Positions 14,541 through 15,958 of a DNA stretch of 15,958 bases are shown piece after piece. The position numbers were made by a program, and so were the translations under genes. The stretch is taken from NCBI GenBank assembly GCA_027040785.1, contig JALULG010000028.1, positions 1-15,958 on the forward strand, in the 5' to 3' direction. The notes under the pieces are model-generated. The model did no database searches. It was given only the letters and a program-made list of their open reading frames with translations, and was not told the DNA's origin. Position 1 is the stretch's first letter. The number at the start of each line of letters is the position of its first letter. This DNA is from a bacterium (lineage in GTDB: Bacteria; Patescibacteriota; Patescibacteriia; JAACEG01).

Positions 14541-15651
14541 TTATAATTCAGGTAAAATATTTTCCATAATTTTTATTAAAATAGGAACAACAATACTATT
14601 CCCCGCCTGTCTATAAGCCTGCGTATCACTAACAACTATTTTAAAATTATCAGAAAAGCCCATTAATCTATGACATTCTCTTGGTGTCAGTTTTCTAATT
14701 TTTTCACCTTTTGTAATATAATTATCCACTCCAGCTCTATGCATCTTATGCATACTTTGCAATAAAGGTCTTGCTATCTCTAAATCTGTTTTAGGTTTAG
14801 AATAAAAATTTTTTGTTCCTGTGTTTAAAACATATTTCTTTGTTTTTTCTGACAGATAGTATTTTTCTTCTACATCTTTTTTAGGTTTTTCTAAAATAAA
14901 ATCACCATGCCAATTAAATTGCTGATTTGCTTTTTGACATAATGCTATATCACCATTTATCTGTGTATACCTTTTCTTAATATTTTTTTCTTTAGTCACA
15001 AAACTTATTCCTTTCTCTCCTAGATAATATTTAGAATTTGGATTATCCTCCAATAAATCTTGCATTGTAATTTCTAACTTAATAGGTTTAGGAAAATTAA
15101 AATTATTATTCTTATTCTTAAAACCAACCAAAAAAAGTCTCTCTCTATTTTGTGGAATACCATAATCTTTAGCATTTAATACTTTATATTTTATGTCATA
15201 ATCAAGTTTTTTAAATTCTCTTTCAATGTGATTCCATGTTTTACCATTATCATGATTTAATAAACCTTTAACATTTTCAAAAATAAAAACCTTTGGTTCA
15301 GATTCCTTAATTAATTTTATATATTGAAAAATCAAATCACCCCTAGGGTCTTCTAGTCCTTTTCTTTTTCCAACCATAGAAAAAGACTGACAGGGACTTC
15401 CTCCAACTATAATGTCAATCTTATTTTTATACTTAGATCCATCAATATCTATAATATCATTATACCAATTTTCTTCTTTAATATTATAATTAGCAAAATA
15501 TGTTTGCTTTGCAAATTTATCAATATCACAAGCAAAAATAATATCATGTTCAATACTCATTCTATCAAGTGTATGTTCAAAAGCACCTATTCCACTAAAA
15601 ACAGTTGCTACTTTTATTTTCTTATTTTTTTTTTTTTTTTTTTTCTTTCAT
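14541..15651 (-). CDS. DNA (cytosine-5) methyltransferase with out-of-frame start (poly-A tract)
   Basis: Transfers methyl from S-adenosylmethionine to cytosine C5, protecting DNA from the partner HNH enzyme. Numbered from the in-frame ATG at 15560 (339 aa), it has motif IV GGSPCQSFS with catalytic Cys57, motif VI ENV (95-97), motif VIII QNRER (137-141), RKLTPRECHRLMGF and motif X QAYRQAGNSIVVPI. That ATG is too late: the same frame continues upstream with KIKVATVFSGIGAFEHTLDR, which is motif I, the cofactor loop. The frame then reads through poly-lysine into a stop with no ATG. An ATG at 15651 fits the promoter but is out of frame through a run of 20 A; a run of 19 or 22 would join it. As written, the gene would make no complete enzyme. 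Confidence 0.9.
15625..15644 (-). repeat. 20-base homopolymer (poly-A in the coding strand)
   Basis: Twenty consecutive T on the plus strand, six to seven bases inside the presumed methyltransferase start. Length changes by slippage would switch the reading frame of the gene. Confidence 0.95.
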
Positions 15652-15668
15652 AAAATAAAATTATTTTT

Positions 15669-15697
15669 ATTATATAAATTTTATCACTTTTTTCCAA
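15669..15697 (-). promoter_or_regulatory. sigma70-type promoter of the methyltransferase-HNH operon
   Basis: Minus strand: TTGGAA (15697-15692), 17-base spacer, perfect TATAAT (15674-15669). The predicted start lies near 15662, only about 10 bases before the ATG at 15651, so the message would be almost leaderless. A hairpin ATTCTC/GAGAAT lies just upstream at about 15707-15731. Confidence 0.75.
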
Positions 15698-15831
15698 TCA
15701 AAATTCATTCTCGGAACGAAGTGAAGAGAATACCTTATTTCCCCTCTTCTAAATTTAAAAAAATCAAAAATTCCTTATTCTTTAAAGCCCAACAACAAAA
15801 TCTTTAAATTCAAATTTTTTTAAAATATGTC

Positions 15832-15958
15832 GCCTAATGGGCGGCGTTTATGCAACGTTTTCATTTTAACAAAAGCTTTGCTTTTGGAAAAATGAAAATG
15901 TAGCGGAGCGGTGTGCATAAACGTCAGTTGTGCGAAGCTTCGCTGAGCACAGCTGGCG
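15832..15958 (-). repeat. attC-like site at the right edge (copy 2 of the 119-base repeat), cut by the window
   Basis: Bases 15840-15958 equal 7438-7556 exactly and in the same orientation. On the minus strand ATTAGGC (15838-15832) stands at the R' position, one base from GTTAGGC. The R'' half lies beyond the window. Adjoining outward is 15801-15831, the outer part of the restriction-modification inverted repeat. Confidence 0.65.

Larger units (their letters stand above)
13457..15800. repeat. long inverted repeats bounding the restriction-modification genes
   Basis: TTTTGTTGTTGGGCTTT (13457-13473) is inverted exactly at 15784-15800, and TTTTTGATTTTTTT (13486-13499) exactly at 15757-15770. 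Weaker pairing extends outward to about 13425/15835, and inward GGGGAA occurs in both arms (about 13518 and 15740). The arms are recognisably related to those of the ABC unit (both have a GGCTTT block and a GGGGAA block in the same order). Confidence 0.88.

Noticed and set aside
7431..15958. CRISPR array
   Set aside because: The repeats are few, long, palindromic and separated by whole genes; there are no uniform spacers and no cas genes.
7431..15958. Insertion sequences or group II introns as the cause of the repeats
   Set aside because: No transposase, reverse transcriptase or HUH nuclease is encoded in the window, and no intron domain V-like motif was found. A non-autonomous element driven from elsewhere is not excluded.

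Overview
The window is AT-rich bacterial DNA with standard stop-codon use. Its housekeeping block (YibE/F-like membrane protein, thioredoxin reductase, topoisomerase I, GatB) and its short, simple gene set look most like a Candidate Phyla Radiation (Patescibacteria/Parcubacteria-type) genome. That placement is an inference from protein style and gene content; there is no rRNA or other phylogenetic marker here.

Left part (1-6390), chromosomal backbone. A YibE/F-family membrane protein (cut by the window start) and trxB read rightward. They end at a strong bidirectional terminator shared with a leftward gatB-topA operon. gatB is divergent from a small coiled-coil gene that has its own sigma70-type promoter, a good Shine-Dalgarno and a terminator.

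Right part (about 6400-15958), a cassette array. Every gene here reads leftward: an alpha/beta hydrolase (frameshifted near its N-terminus), an AAA/DUF4143 ATPase, a 98-aa unknown, a CYTH-domain protein, a three-gene ABC-transporter operon, and a DNA-cytosine methyltransferase plus HNH endonuclease. From the ATPase rightward, each cargo is followed on its 3' side by a compact palindromic site. Four of these (9400-9477, 9949-10037, 10759-10843, 13280-13378) share one plan: an outer stem of about 9-11 bp enclosing two inner hairpins, a conserved ATTTGGG between the hairpins, and outer boxes that on the minus strand resemble integron R'' (GCCTAAC in two cases) and R' (GTTATCG, GTTGTGC). Longer branched versions occur at 7431-7756 and at the right edge, where 119 bases repeat exactly. 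Gene polarity, site position, size (about 78-150 bp) and box sequence fit an integron-type attC array without its integrase in view (a CALIN, or the distal part of an integron whose integrase would lie beyond the right edge).

Several cargos are additionally bounded by long imperfect inverted repeats lying inside the attC-like boundaries, which ordinary integron cassettes are not known for. The ABC and restriction-modification units share a hairpin just 3' of the last gene, with a constant loop on stems that differ in sequence but pair in both copies. The methyltransferase has a 20-base homopolymer directly after its likely start codon, which puts the start out of frame with motif I: a probable phase-variation switch, or a homopolymer sequencing error.
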